Under the pieces are notes generated by a model. That model ran no database searches. It saw nothing but the letters and a program-made list of their open reading frames with translations, and was not told the origin of the DNA. The position numbers were made by a program, and so were the translations under genes. 64,000 nucleotides of DNA from Acanthopleura granulata (lineage: Eukaryota > Mollusca > Polyplacophora > Chitonida > Chitonidae), in the NCBI GenBank assembly GCA_016165875.1, contig JABBOT010000005.1, positions 17,467,131 through 17,531,130 of the forward strand. The letters are read 5' to 3'. Position 1 is the stretch's first letter; every line of letters starts with the position of its first letter. Positions 50,301 through 55,959 of the stretch are shown here, in pieces.

Positions 50301-50649
50301 AATGTAAGTTTCAGTACCAAGAGTAACAATTTATGACCTTCATCTGCTTCTAAAAATGCATTATTTTTTCGGACAAAATTTTATGACAAATGCAGTTCAG
50401 ATGTGGATAATATAGGTATAACTTACTTTTGGTAGCCATGCTGGAGTACAGCAGCCATATTAACCTATGTTAACAGGACTCCAATATGGCCGACAGGGTA
50501 TTGGTCTGTTTAGGTGATGTCACGTGTCTCCATCAGCTCACCTCATTTATGTGTGTGTGTTACAGGAGGACTTTGTGCTACCTCTGGTGGAGATGATCAT
50601 GGAGAAAGTAGATGAGAGGCAGGAGTTGATCTCTAAACTAGCCTCATGA
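10076..50649 (+). CDS. CNTLN: Centlein, 31 exons, 5' end outside the recognised part
   Basis: Centlein is a coiled-coil protein of the centrosome that, from work on vertebrates, links C-NAP1 and CEP68 for centriole cohesion. I joined 31 GT/AG exons whose phases agree throughout (3,441 nt, 1,146 residues plus stop). The conceptual protein is rich in E, K, Q and L with heptad character. Blocks match my recall of vertebrate centlein in the same order: QQAELIRQLQ (exon 5), HDKRLERFKSLQTSYR (exon 11), KEDSDAVWNDLAFYKKE (exon 12), DDWEEVTSET (exon 18), VESLQQQ (exon 21) and ILNISQSDMDELM (exon 29). Vertebrate centlein is about 1,400 residues, so about 200 N-terminal residues are missing. Exon 1 starts in phase 0, so at least one earlier exon exists. 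The neighbour CCDC171 lies tail to tail. Intron 7 carries a Polinton. Exact exon bounds are hand-drawn. Confidence 0.92.
12903..13258. mobile_element. Foldback/MITE-like element
   Basis: Two arms of about 85 bp face each other: 12903-12988 (GGAGTTTCGAGT, CTAAAGGTAAGAAAGG, TCATGTGACCTGTCC) and 13173-13258, whose complement repeats these motifs (GGAGTTTCGAGT, CAAAAGGTAAAAAGG, TCATGTGACTTGTC). The arms are diverged by roughly a fifth, with a central spacer of about 185 bp. It lies in intron 4 of CNTLN. No transposase is present, as expected for a MITE. Confidence 0.7.
13754..14130 (+). mobile_element. Second SINE family, tRNA-like head
   Basis: The head has a box A-like GTGGCGGATTGGTTATGG and box B GGGTTCAAACCC. 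The 3' part reads AACCCATAAAACTGACCTCC, GGGAAAAATTCTTGAGAATG, GTTAAAACGACAAATAAC. This differs from the main family although the ends are related. Weak 3' fragments of the same family are seen near 3460-3555 and 4660-4740. Confidence 0.7.
14755..15008 (+). mobile_element. tRNA-derived SINE, full length
   Basis: Head AGGGGCCTCCATGGTCTAAC, box B GTGAGCTCAAGTCC, body CTGCTCGGTTTCCTCC and tail CAATCAAATAAATAAATTA. Confidence 0.9.
15118..15252 (+). mobile_element. tRNA-derived SINE, 5'-truncated
   Basis: Starts inside the body (CTCTCTGGCCGCATGTGGGA) and ends at TTGAGTACAG without an A-rich tail. Confidence 0.8.
15407..15793. repeat. 43-bp minisatellite, nine units
   Basis: The unit AAGTACTGTGGTGACGTATC + TCTGCATGTATATTTTGTC + ATGG recurs at 15407, 15450, 15493, 15536, 15579, 15622, 15665, 15708 and 15751. 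Units differ mainly by an A/G change, so homogenisation is recent. Confidence 0.95.
17156..17275. repeat. 51-bp tandem repeat upstream of CNTLN exon 7
   Basis: GTGTAATATTAAGACTGGCT recurs at 17156, 17207 and 17258, giving two and a half units that end 36 bp before the exon. Confidence 0.9.
17448..17617 (+). repeat. Left terminal inverted repeat of the Polinton
   Basis: About 170 bp matching the right end in inverse orientation: AGTAGTATACAGA, then GCACACTT, CCCACCCCCCTGGA, AAGCTCAAGCCATAT, CACAACTTTTTGTC and AGATAATTGCCATAGGCCGA. It is about 25 bp shorter than the right copy because of small gaps, one of them at a repeated AAGCTCAA motif. Confidence 0.88.
17930..18035. repeat. About 20-bp tandem repeat inside the Polinton
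   Basis: About five to six imperfect copies of GACAAGTTTTGTGTGGCAT lie between the left TIR and the first recognised Polinton gene. The ORF on the opposite strand (17876-18058) is an artefact of the repeat. Confidence 0.75.
18271..18504 (-). other. Unrecognised 77-codon ORF inside the Polinton
   Basis: An open frame beginning MKQQIRVGTVHNSISLDKKT, with a basic, heptad-poor composition. It lies inside the element, upstream of the first recognised gene and on the opposite strand. I do not recognise the family. It may be the remnant of another Polinton gene or chance; the flanks on the same strand carry no supporting extension. Confidence 0.3.
18847..19969 (+). pseudogene. Conserved Polinton gene of unknown function, broken
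   Basis: The gene starts at MRHLYVDAVRMFNSKFDMDF (18847), shifts frame near 19100 (LVWIMTQYNIQNDYGTC), runs on through YYQVRCILVEIKAPLPQDDA (from about 19313) and shifts again near 19550 into PEKFHISFISQASEANQAW (to 19969). At least two frameshifts and several stops break it. It looks like a single protein of roughly 370 residues of the kind found in many Polintons. I cannot assign a function: a structural or minor capsid role is possible from its position beside the capsid gene but is not shown by any motif. The next gene lies tail to tail on the - strand. Confidence 0.65.
20142..21038 (-). pseudogene. Polinton coiled-coil protein with hydrophobic C-terminus, two nonsense codons
   Basis: One reading frame runs through the whole region: an acidic N-terminal part (NPMFDHDNVEDEEETVPIAD), a helical Glu/Arg-rich middle (RRCIAEQLRDLQDERAATSA), a membrane-like or fusion-like hydrophobic segment (ASLLTAIGMVVLALVFVLTA), then DKGGLKEWVKKHLQALGRLL and an Ala/Gly-rich end. 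Two in-frame stop codons break it, at 20814-20816 and about 20790-20792. Similar proteins occur in many Polintons. The hydrophobic segment suggests membrane association, possibly in virion entry or exit, but that is inference. The 5' end is confused because the capsid gene starts divergently in the same place, probably after a deletion. Confidence 0.65.
20940..21742 (+). pseudogene. Polinton major capsid protein, truncated and broken
   Basis: Family: double jelly-roll major capsid protein of Polintons. The N-terminal part (KLNPYHNLRTPFWVQGCA, QNQQLLVRFPNLGPQDV, KKTTIKISGNEVMSSDD, VYHCYMDVWK) runs in one frame from about 20940, interrupted by one nonsense codon at 21085-21087 where a lysine is expected. 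Near 21480 the frame changes and the sequence jumps directly to the C-terminal part (VDVSLGDFLTTKYALWLDLR, GALNIYLYEIKDAQLNIKDG), ending at 21742. Full-length proteins are much longer, so a central segment of several hundred residues is deleted. It cannot make a functional capsid subunit. The packaging ATPase follows directly, as expected for the family. Confidence 0.85.
21750..22350 (+). pseudogene. Polinton FtsK/A32-type packaging ATPase, two nonsense codons
   Basis: This is the DNA-packaging ATPase of the virion. Walker A is intact (CGVTGCGKT, about 21785). Walker B reads LYDIDNYSATK, with Asn where the second acidic residue is usual. The rest matches the family: KKKDMLSELAFSG, VLTQKYNSVLKDLREQ, FHCKDRDSFEECLRANDVIP. 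The whole gene is in one frame, broken by TGA at 21906-21908 and TAA at 22104-22106. After about 22270 the usual C-terminus is replaced by unrelated sequence that merges into the integrase region, so the end is deleted or fused. Confidence 0.85.
22351..23244 (+). pseudogene. Polinton integrase (retroviral/DDE type), broken
   Basis: This is a transposon integrase related to retroviral integrases. The N-terminal region reads YYSPKGFWKGIAAIKKVASA, with TAG at 22471-22473. The core has EVHQADLLFLPFDTVKNK (first catalytic Asp present) and YKYALTVVNVASQFKAAEPL. After IYKMPSDVDE the sequence jumps to QGIVERFNQ in another frame, so the block with the second catalytic Asp is gone while the Glu block remains. 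Downstream are frameshifted remnants of the C-terminal domain (ARLPTVVAALNGEL, CLVTNPDEPVLYSLDVPSNG) ending near 23244. The gene ends against the convergent polymerase gene. Confidence 0.85.
23231..26759 (-). pseudogene. Polinton protein-primed DNA polymerase B, many frameshifts
   Basis: This polymerase replicates Polintons from a protein primer. The start is at 26759 (MATMDEYIDQLLAEMPENP), followed by a basic Pro-rich linker. Exonuclease motif I survives (YGDFEALTTK, about 25600). Motif II reads FHKLRGYNSH, with Asn for the expected Asp. Polymerase motif A is YLDANKLYGWAMSQ (about 24400), motif B NNSVFAKTMENLRKR (about 23920; Gly to Ala) and motif C YTDTNS (about 23650; the second catalytic Asp is Asn). 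The C-terminus matches the family (KKHIRHQQYKEALFKKQTFR). At least eight frame changes and several stops occur along about 3.5 kb. Confidence 0.92.
26802..27122 (-). CDS. Small intact Polinton ORF of unknown function
   Basis: An open frame of 106 codons, starting MASTETVHLFYPEATLRPND at 27122, directly behind the right TIR and 42 bp upstream of the polymerase start on the same strand. It contains ILWLEVARADCAHLLETIFG and a Cys-containing stretch (MCKCIQRIIYLLCRRIHNHD). I recognise it as a type of small ORF that sits ahead of the polymerase in related elements but know no function. It is the only gene of the element without a visible break, which may be chance given its length. Confidence 0.55.
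   Translation of the reverse strand: MASTETVHLFYPEATLRPNDNLYILWLEVARADCAHLLETIFGNEMTLEGYSDTMPITMCKCIQRIIYLLCRRIHNHDVIAREIITDPTCARGHNWMENALPNHGI
27166..27362 (-). repeat. Right terminal inverted repeat of the Polinton
   Basis: Inverse partner of the left repeat, ending CTGTATACTACT at 27351-27362. It has two copies of an AAGCTCAA motif where the left copy has one. Divergence between the two copies shows that the element is not a fresh insertion. Confidence 0.88.
27363..29689. other. Intron 7 of CNTLN between the Polinton and the 24-bp array
   Basis: AT-rich intron sequence. No gene or repeat was recognised. A slightly GC-richer stretch at about 28980-29320 has no clear ORF homology. Confidence 0.6.
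29690..31090. repeat. 24-bp minisatellite, about 1.4 kb
   Basis: The unit GGGTGGAGAGTCATGTCTGG + TACT repeats about 55-60 times with substitutions, in intron 7 of CNTLN. Being eight codons long, it creates ORFs of up to 216 codons on both strands that are not genes. Confidence 0.95.
31091..32989. other. Intron 7 of CNTLN after the 24-bp array
   Basis: No supported gene. The stretch from about 31700 to 32660 is somewhat GC-richer than its surroundings. A short inverted pair (CACACAAAGT near 31193 and ACTTTGTGTG near 31243) may form a weak stem. Confidence 0.5.
32990..33490. repeat. Degenerate tandem repeat
   Basis: Diverged copies of a motif like TTAGGCCACAACACAGCACT with irregular spacing of about 28-35 bp. 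Confidence 0.55.
33643..38168 (+). CDS. CNTLN: CNTLN window exons 8-14
   Basis: Exons are 33643-33756, 34134-34219, 34416-34707, 36177-36295, 36677-36799, 37518-37618 and 38089-38168. Exon 10 (292 nt) is the longest and holds a Ser/Arg/Pro-rich linker (SHLRPGSRSASPVNVGSLRS) before the heptads resume; such a linker is a plausible phosphorylation region. Exons 11-13 carry the strongest match to centlein: HDKRLERFKSLQTSYRLAKE, then KEDSDAVWNDLAFYKKE, then TNLEEENDMLKVQNSQD. The exon 11-12 junction adds a lysine-rich patch (MKKKKKLKKSHPREL). Intron 10 holds the 37-bp minisatellite. Confidence 0.92.
35065..35740. repeat. 36/37-bp minisatellite
   Basis: The unit AACTTGGTTTTCTCCACACA + TACTGTACACTTGTCAG repeats about 18 times. 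The mixture of 36- and 37-bp units opens all three frames. It lies in intron 10 of CNTLN. Confidence 0.95.
35740..36050. repeat. About 65-bp higher-order repeat next to the 37-bp array
   Basis: Pairs of variant units (GAGCTTGATTTCCTCCACCC and TTTGAATTTGGTTTTCCCCA) alternate about four times, so this looks like a dimerised, older relative of the neighbouring array. Confidence 0.85.
37022..37400 (+). mobile_element. Third SINE-like element with (ACAT)n tail
   Basis: A tRNA-like head (TCGGTGGCCTATTGGGTAGA, then CCTTGAGGTCAAGAGATC), a 250-bp body, and an end TTTGAAGTACGATGTGAAAG followed by GCCAAGCAGACATACATACA. It lies in intron 12 of CNTLN. Confidence 0.6.
38284..38400 (-). mobile_element. tRNA-derived SINE, partial and diverged
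   Basis: Contains the complement of the 3' half: TACTCAAGAATACTTCACTT, then ACGATGGTGACCAGCAG and GCAGACCTTCC, in intron 14 of CNTLN. Confidence 0.65.
38653..39354. repeat. 52-bp minisatellite
   Basis: The unit TGTGGACTTGGCTGTACATA + GGTTAGGTAGTGAACATGAT + TGTGATCATGCC repeats about 13 times, with one shortened unit near 38950. It lies in intron 14 of CNTLN. Confidence 0.95.
39694..43021 (+). CDS. CNTLN: CNTLN window exons 15-21
   Basis: Exons are 39694-39782, 40132-40218, 40546-40657, 41154-41248, 41756-41876, 42424-42538 and 42894-43021. Exons 15-16 are coiled coil. Exon 17 ends in a basic patch (SRAGRSKHVRRPLSARQ). Exon 18 has an acidic serine-rich stretch ending LEEDEEDDWEEVTSET, and exon 19 continues with SDSLGRAIVTASRS; this corresponds to the acidic 'WEDV' region of vertebrate centlein. 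Exon 20 is a basic, Pro-rich, low-complexity linker. Exon 21 returns to heptads at QRVESLQQQ. All seven exons have AG acceptors and GT donors and their phases agree. Confidence 0.9.
43640..50649 (+). CDS. CNTLN: CNTLN window exons 22-31 and stop
   Basis: Exons are 43640-43771, 44272-44403, 45396-45493, 45944-46052, 46642-46701, 47118-47213, 48387-48572, 49162-49359, 50037-50111 and 50566-50649 (TGA at 50647-50649). Exons 22-28 are uninterrupted coiled coil. Exon 29 holds the conserved C-terminal signature AQSVARDILNISQSDMDELM. Exon 31 ends LPLVEMIMEKVDERQELI followed by SKLAS and the stop, matching the 'LEAVLEKINEKKKL' end of vertebrate centlein, so the C-terminus is complete. A partial duplicate of exon 29 lies in the preceding intron, and the acceptor of exon 28 directly follows a SINE tail. 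Confidence 0.93.
44110..44174. repeat. 65-bp near-perfect palindrome
   Basis: Arms of 32 bp (44110-44141 and 44143-44174) around a single T at 44142. Every position pairs except T44127 with G44157. It lies 97 bp upstream of CNTLN exon 23, in the intron. Confidence 0.95.
44638..44722 (+). mobile_element. tRNA-derived SINE, 3' fragment
   Basis: TTATGCTGACTGTTGTCGTG, GAAATAGTCTTGAGTACTGC and GTAAAACACCAATCAAATAC. It lies in intron 23 of CNTLN. Confidence 0.8.
47855..48042 (-). mobile_element. tRNA-derived SINE with internal deletion
   Basis: The tail (TTTATTTATTTATTTGATGG) and head (CCGACTTAGCCACGGAGGCC) are both present, but about 70 bp of the middle is missing after GCCGACTTGAACTCACAG. Confidence 0.88.
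48200..48371 (+). mobile_element. tRNA-derived SINE, 5'-truncated, abutting CNTLN exon 28
   Basis: Begins within the body (TTTCCTCTCCAGCCATACGT) and ends in AAATAAATAAAT at 48371. The exon 28 acceptor AG is at 48385-48386, only about 15 bp further on, so the branch site of this intron probably lies in SINE sequence. Confidence 0.88.
49024..49100 (+). pseudogene. Partial duplicate of CNTLN exon 29
   Basis: Matches exon 29 at 49175-49254 (shared GCCCGCTCCCTCAC and GCACCTGGAGAGGCACCGCC) with a net loss of three bases in two small gaps and a handful of substitutions. It has neither the start nor the end of the exon and no donor. Confidence 0.9.
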
Positions 50650-52250
50650 TCGTGAGGTGATATCAAACTTCCGCCTCAGAATGAGGAGCTGATATCAGAC
50701 AGTTACTACGTGCTCATGTATCGAGGCCTTTCTGAACTACTTGTGAAATACAAACAAGAAGCCCTTGTAATGGAGCTGTGATGAAGCCCTGATTTCAGAA
50801 TGACTGTCTCTGCATCATCATGGGGATAACTTTACACTCACTGATTATCAGATGTAACAGCTGTGAAAGTAAAAATATACAAATTAATTAATGTATGTAG
50901 AGAACCTGATGAATTGTGAGAGTCTTGAAGGAGTTTTTTAAAGTGTAAACCGAAACAGTGGTGAACTGTACACACCAAACTGTTCTCAAGCTCCAAGTCC
51001 CATCCTATTCCCATTAATTCCTTTGAATTTCAACTGTGATACTGAAACAATTTTTGCACTCACAAATGCATTTAAATCTATTTGCACTGGTCCCAAATGA
51101 TCTGACTACTTGACTACTAATTTGTGCTTTGTTCTGTTGCTATATGTAAAATTTACACGTGTTTATTAGAAAACACACTGGCTTCATTTTTAGATTTCTC
51201 TGTTCTATACTCCGTTTGGCAGAAGCTGTCATCCTCTCATTCTGTGATCTATTTTTACTTACATCTGTGTACATTTTCAGATGTTTGTTTCTACACATTT
51301 TAAAATGATCTATGATTCCTTCCACATTCTTAAGCCAGATATATTCAGAGTGTCATTTTAAAACAAAAACCATTATTTTTCCGATTGTCTCAAATTCACA
51401 GGAATTATGGCTTCACAGCCAATATCAGATGTACATGTATTTAAACTGTGTATATTCCTATATCTAAGTAGTTAAATCTACATAGACACGTATGTATATT
51501 GTGTTTGAATAAGCACATATGAAATCCATTTTGTCAGCCTAATTATTACAATGTCCCTCCGATCTTACACATATTATGTTACACAGGAAAAGTATTAAAA
51601 TACGAAACGTGAAACGGGTCCCAAACTGCCAGACTGATATTGTGATCAAATGACTGATGTTCTTGCATACAGTGTGTAAACTTAAAGGTTCTTCCCTGTG
51701 TTTAGGTCATATTTAAACAGTAACATTGTGTATTAACAGTACCTTGCTTGTTCAAGTGTATACATGTGGCTGTTCATCTGCTAACCAGACACATACCCAC
51801 AGTCAACTTAAAGGGAACTACCGAAGTGAGGACGACTCTGCTGTTGTTGTTGTTGGACAATTTCGTTGCAAGATTCTAACGGATTGCCGGTGGCTCTCTC
51901 ACCTTACGTATACCGTACATCACTGGGCTGACTTAGTAATAGATGTATGTTTGGTGTTAGCATGTAAGTCTTTTACATATTATTAGAGACCCACTCAGAA
52001 CCAGTTGCTATGCTCCATCGTACGTTTGGCATGATGACATATTCATGTTGGTCAGCCTTCACTGTGTTGTCGTCGACATGTTGTGACTGCTCTGTAAATG
52101 GGCACCAGTTCTGCTCACATCTCCACAATCATCATGTCATGCATGTACATGTGTATTTCATTCTGTACCAGAATTATTATTCTTCCTGTACACTATTGTT
52201 TCATTTGTACATACAGCTATATAATAAATTATTATTATCAATCTTACCTA
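50650..52250 (+). other. CNTLN: CNTLN 3' untranslated region (probable)
   Basis: AT-rich sequence downstream of the CNTLN stop with no supported gene. A candidate poly(A) signal AATAAA lies at 52223-52228. Small ORFs at 51726-51986 and 52010-52324 have no recognisable content and are probably chance. The end of the transcript is an inference from this signal alone. Confidence 0.45.
52223..52228 (+). terminator. Candidate poly(A) signal of CNTLN
   Basis: AATAAA on the + strand about 1.57 kb after the CNTLN stop, and the first clear hexamer I found there. Confidence 0.4.
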
Positions 52251-53715
52251 TCTTAACATTTTTTATTTTTTGTATTTCGCCTGTAAACAGGCACTTTCAG
52301 ATGCACATGAACACATTAAAATGATGATTTTGATGCCAACACAAGTTTTTCTGATAACAAATTTATCAGAATTCACCAAAAACCAATGCTGAAGTGGCCC
52401 TATAACATGAATCTTGATATGTCAATCAGAATCAAGTAAAATGTGAGACATGAAAAAAAGCTAGACTAGTTGAAATACAGTACAAGCATTGTCTTAGTTT
52501 TGTTTGGATGTACTGGAGTGTACCAATCGGCTCCTTCTTATTCAGTTTTAACCATAGAGGTTCGTCACAGACCTGATTCTGACCAGTTTCTTTGCACATG
52601 TACGCAGGAGTTACATCAACAACTCCATTATCGTGTTACTAAGTCCTCTTCTTTCACATTTGCAGGTTTAGTGCATGAAAACCAATTACAAAGGCCGTCA
52701 CTGGCCAGGTGATGTAATGAGTTTTCTGGGAAGTTTAACCCTTGACCCGTGCAGTTGCCTGCTCGCAACATGCCACGGGCTAAGATAGACATGTGAAAAT
52801 GCACTAAATTTGTCAAATACACGCGCCTATGGTTTTATCTGGGCATTGCCCAGTACCCTTTACCCATAAGCAAGGAAACACACTGTAAAATGCTAATCAA
52901 AAAGATGATTTCTACAACATGACTTCTATTAAAGCAAAGGACAGCTCATGACGGGCACTGTTTATTAAAAAGATAATTCTCTCTTAAATGTAAAAAAAGT
53001 CTGAATTTGAATGGATACGTTGCTGAATTATCTTCATGTGAAGTGTGAAATATTTTGCTGCCGACAGGGGATCTGAAGGCATCCGTACTTTTAATCTTAT
53101 GGCAGAGTAGCTAATCAGAGAGGTAGGAGATATCAGCTGATATAAAAGCTGTGATGTAAATGTTCTGAGTTGTCTGTCAATGTAACATGTAATAACACAG
53201 GGACAGCACACTGTTTTAATGTTATATGTTTTATCTGGTAATTATAATAAGTATGTGTGAACAACACTGCAAAGTATTTCCAGACCATTATGTTGTGGCG
53301 GGAGAAAGTTTCTTGATCATTTCATGTTACAGATTGACATATATACTTAAGTTACAAATAGAATCCTAGCAGCTTACTACTGTCTCAGGTTACAAGGGTG
53401 TTGTGCGCATGGAACAGCTACGTCACAGCCCAGACAGAATGGCTGCATTTCATGCTAGTCGACGGGCCGCGGTCAAATTTCAGTTTCTGCTGTCGTAGTA
53501 GCTGTTAGAAAAATTACTTTCCTGAAATAAACATAATATAGTCCAACCTTTCTGGCAAACTTAACTTCAAACATGCACTGTCTTTCACTTTAATTTGTAC
53601 TTGTAAGCTAAAAGTTGAAAATAAAATGTACCCTGTGTGCATGACAGTAAATGATGTAATAACACCACTTCTATAAAGTAAATATTTAACAGCATGAATG
53701 AAGATTACAGGACCG

Positions 53716-53721
53716 TTTATT
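53716..53721 (-). terminator. Candidate poly(A) signal of CCDC171
   Basis: AATAAA on the - strand, about 170-250 bp past the two candidate stops. This leaves roughly 1.5 kb between the putative ends of the two convergent genes. Confidence 0.4.
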
Positions 53722-53967
53722 GATGAGTATGTCATATGAAAAAATCGTCACACATATATCACAGCTGTCACTTGGAATCCGACTGTCACACAAAACTCTC
53801 CACTCCACTAGTTTAAATGATATTCACATCATTTTAAAATCTCTGTTAGTCCTGTCATCAGTTCTGTTTCTCCGAAAAGTTGACTTTTCAATAGCACAGC
53901 ATATGATGATGTGAATTTTCACACAATCCGAAAGGGTTAATACTGCATGGTGAGCGAGGTGCCCAGA

Positions 53968-55959
53968 TCACCTCCCAGATCGCGACAGCTTCGGGGTACG
54001 GTAATGAGACATCCTGAAAGCACAAGTGTAATGTCTTTATTGGCACATTTATTTTAATGTGGACATGCTACTCAACAGTGCAAATCACAGTACACAGAAC
54101 ACATCATTTTCTTCTATGACAACGGTGCTTGAGTACTACGTAGATGTTTCATGAGCAGCCAGACACAGATTTATTTATTTATTTGATTGGTGTTTCATGC
54201 CGAACTCAAAAATATTTCACTTATATGATGGTGGCCTGCATTATTGTGGGAGGAAACCGGGCAGAGCCCGCGGGAAACCCATGAGGTTGCTGGCAGACCT
54301 TCCCACGTACGGCCAGAGAGGAAGCCAGCATGAGCTGGGCTTGAACTCACACCAACCGCATTGGTGGGAGGCTTGGTCACTGTGCTGCATTAGCGCGCTA
54401 AACGACTGAACCACGGAGGCCCCCCCAAACACATATAATTGTTATGCAACAAAGGAAAGAACAAACGAATTCATAGCTCTGGACCACTTTGCTGCAGACA
54501 GGAAGTTTTGCTGGTTCCCCAGTCGTGTTTCTGACTACACAATCACTAAATAAGGGACACTGTTTGCCTGTCACATAAATGTTCTTACAGTCTTGACCAC
54601 AATAATGCATGGATGTATTTGGTTGAGGCCATGACATTTCACCAAGAAAAACACACTCAAGGTTAACCCTGCACACTTTAAAACTGGGGTCAATACGTTT
54701 ATTTATTGGGCTGTTGACTAACTTCCACTTATGTAATGGTGGCCATTTGTCTGGGAGGAGTAAAACAGGTAAACTGGTAAATCACAGACCGTATTTCTGA
54801 GCTCTTCAACATGTGACATAGACTCGGACAACATACTGATAGAGGACAAGTGGTCTTGTACAAACATGACACTACATTAAGATCCTTATGAGTGCCACTG
54901 ATTGCTTACTGTCACCAAGCCCCCCACAGTCAACGAGAGTGGGGAAAAGTATAAATTCCCTGTGCCAGGTAGGTTTGAATCCACACCTGATGTATCTCAG
55001 GGTTGGGGTACCACTGAGTTAATACTTCTTGCTCTTCTTGGGTTACTTTATAATGTAGCTGAGCCAAACCCCAAATCCACTATGCGTAAAGGTATATGAC
55101 GGTTCTTTGACCCCCTGAATACTTACTTTACTGGCGAGGGTTTCCATGACGCTAGTTTGGGTGAAGGGGATTGCATATTAAACGACACTTCTGAATCCTC
55201 CCTGAAACAAACAACACAGGAAACAGTCAGCTGCATCTAGACATCTTATCTTGGATCCCTTAAGAAACTCATACCCACTCCAAGGGTCACAATCAAAAGG
55301 AACTATTCCAACCTTTCATTGTCATCTAGATCATTTTTCTTAACAGATCCAGGGACCAATTTCACAAAACTCTGTAAAAAAGGATTTCTCTGAAAATATA
55401 CACAGTCTCTGTTGTAGCTCACTACAGGTGGCATCATTTACAGTGGACTACGTCCGTGCAAGGTTTTAGGAAAATGGCCCTGATCAGGATTTTACCAGCA
55501 GATTTACTAGTCCTCCCAACAAAACCCCTTTTTCTGCATGATGAAAATGGATCAAGACTACTGTTAACTGTGGCAAAGTACATACTCATGAATAAAATAG
55601 ATATCTTTCATGAACACTGTACATATAATCATTCATAAAAAGTTGGGGACATGAATGGTGTCTGGACAGTGGGATGGATTCAGACTAATGGCTAATGACT
55701 TACTCAAGAATATTTCATTTATACATCAGCCACGAGTTTCATATGAGGGAAAAACTGGAGAGCTCTACGAACCCTCCTGTCATTGGCACGTGCTTGTAAG
55801 TTCCTAAGTTTCCTCACAAATGACACATAGCTTTTCAAGCCAAGGTGTGCCATACAGTTTATAACTGACTGCTGACCTGAGCATGTAGAACCTGTCTTTG
55901 CCCACGCTCTCCTCACTGTCCATCCGTGTCAGTCCCATCACGTCTCTCACCGGGTACTC
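53968..55959 (-). CDS. CCDC171: CCDC171 probable last three exons
   Basis: Exons 55877-55959 (EYPVRDVMGLTRMDSEESVG), 55127-55201 (EDSEVSFNMQSPSPKLASWK) and 53968-54013 (MSHYRTPKLSRSGR, stop). They are joined by phase 2 at both internal junctions and by consensus splice sites, including a GTAAGT donor at 55126-55121. An alternative donor five bases upstream (GTAAAG) also keeps an open frame and would move the stop to 53888-53890. The residues are Ser/Pro/basic-rich rather than coiled coil, as in a disordered tail, and I do not recall a match in human CCDC171. The exon calls rest on phase and splice sites only. Confidence 0.5.

Noticed and set aside
54398..54676. 92-codon - ORF
   Set aside because: Part of it is SINE, composition is irregular, and it lies in the last CCDC171 intron.
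55719..55916. 65-codon - strand ORF as a possible CCDC171 end
   Set aside because: Its stop lies in a SINE fragment, and the overlapping exon at 55877-55959 fits splice phase better; the ORF is mostly intron.
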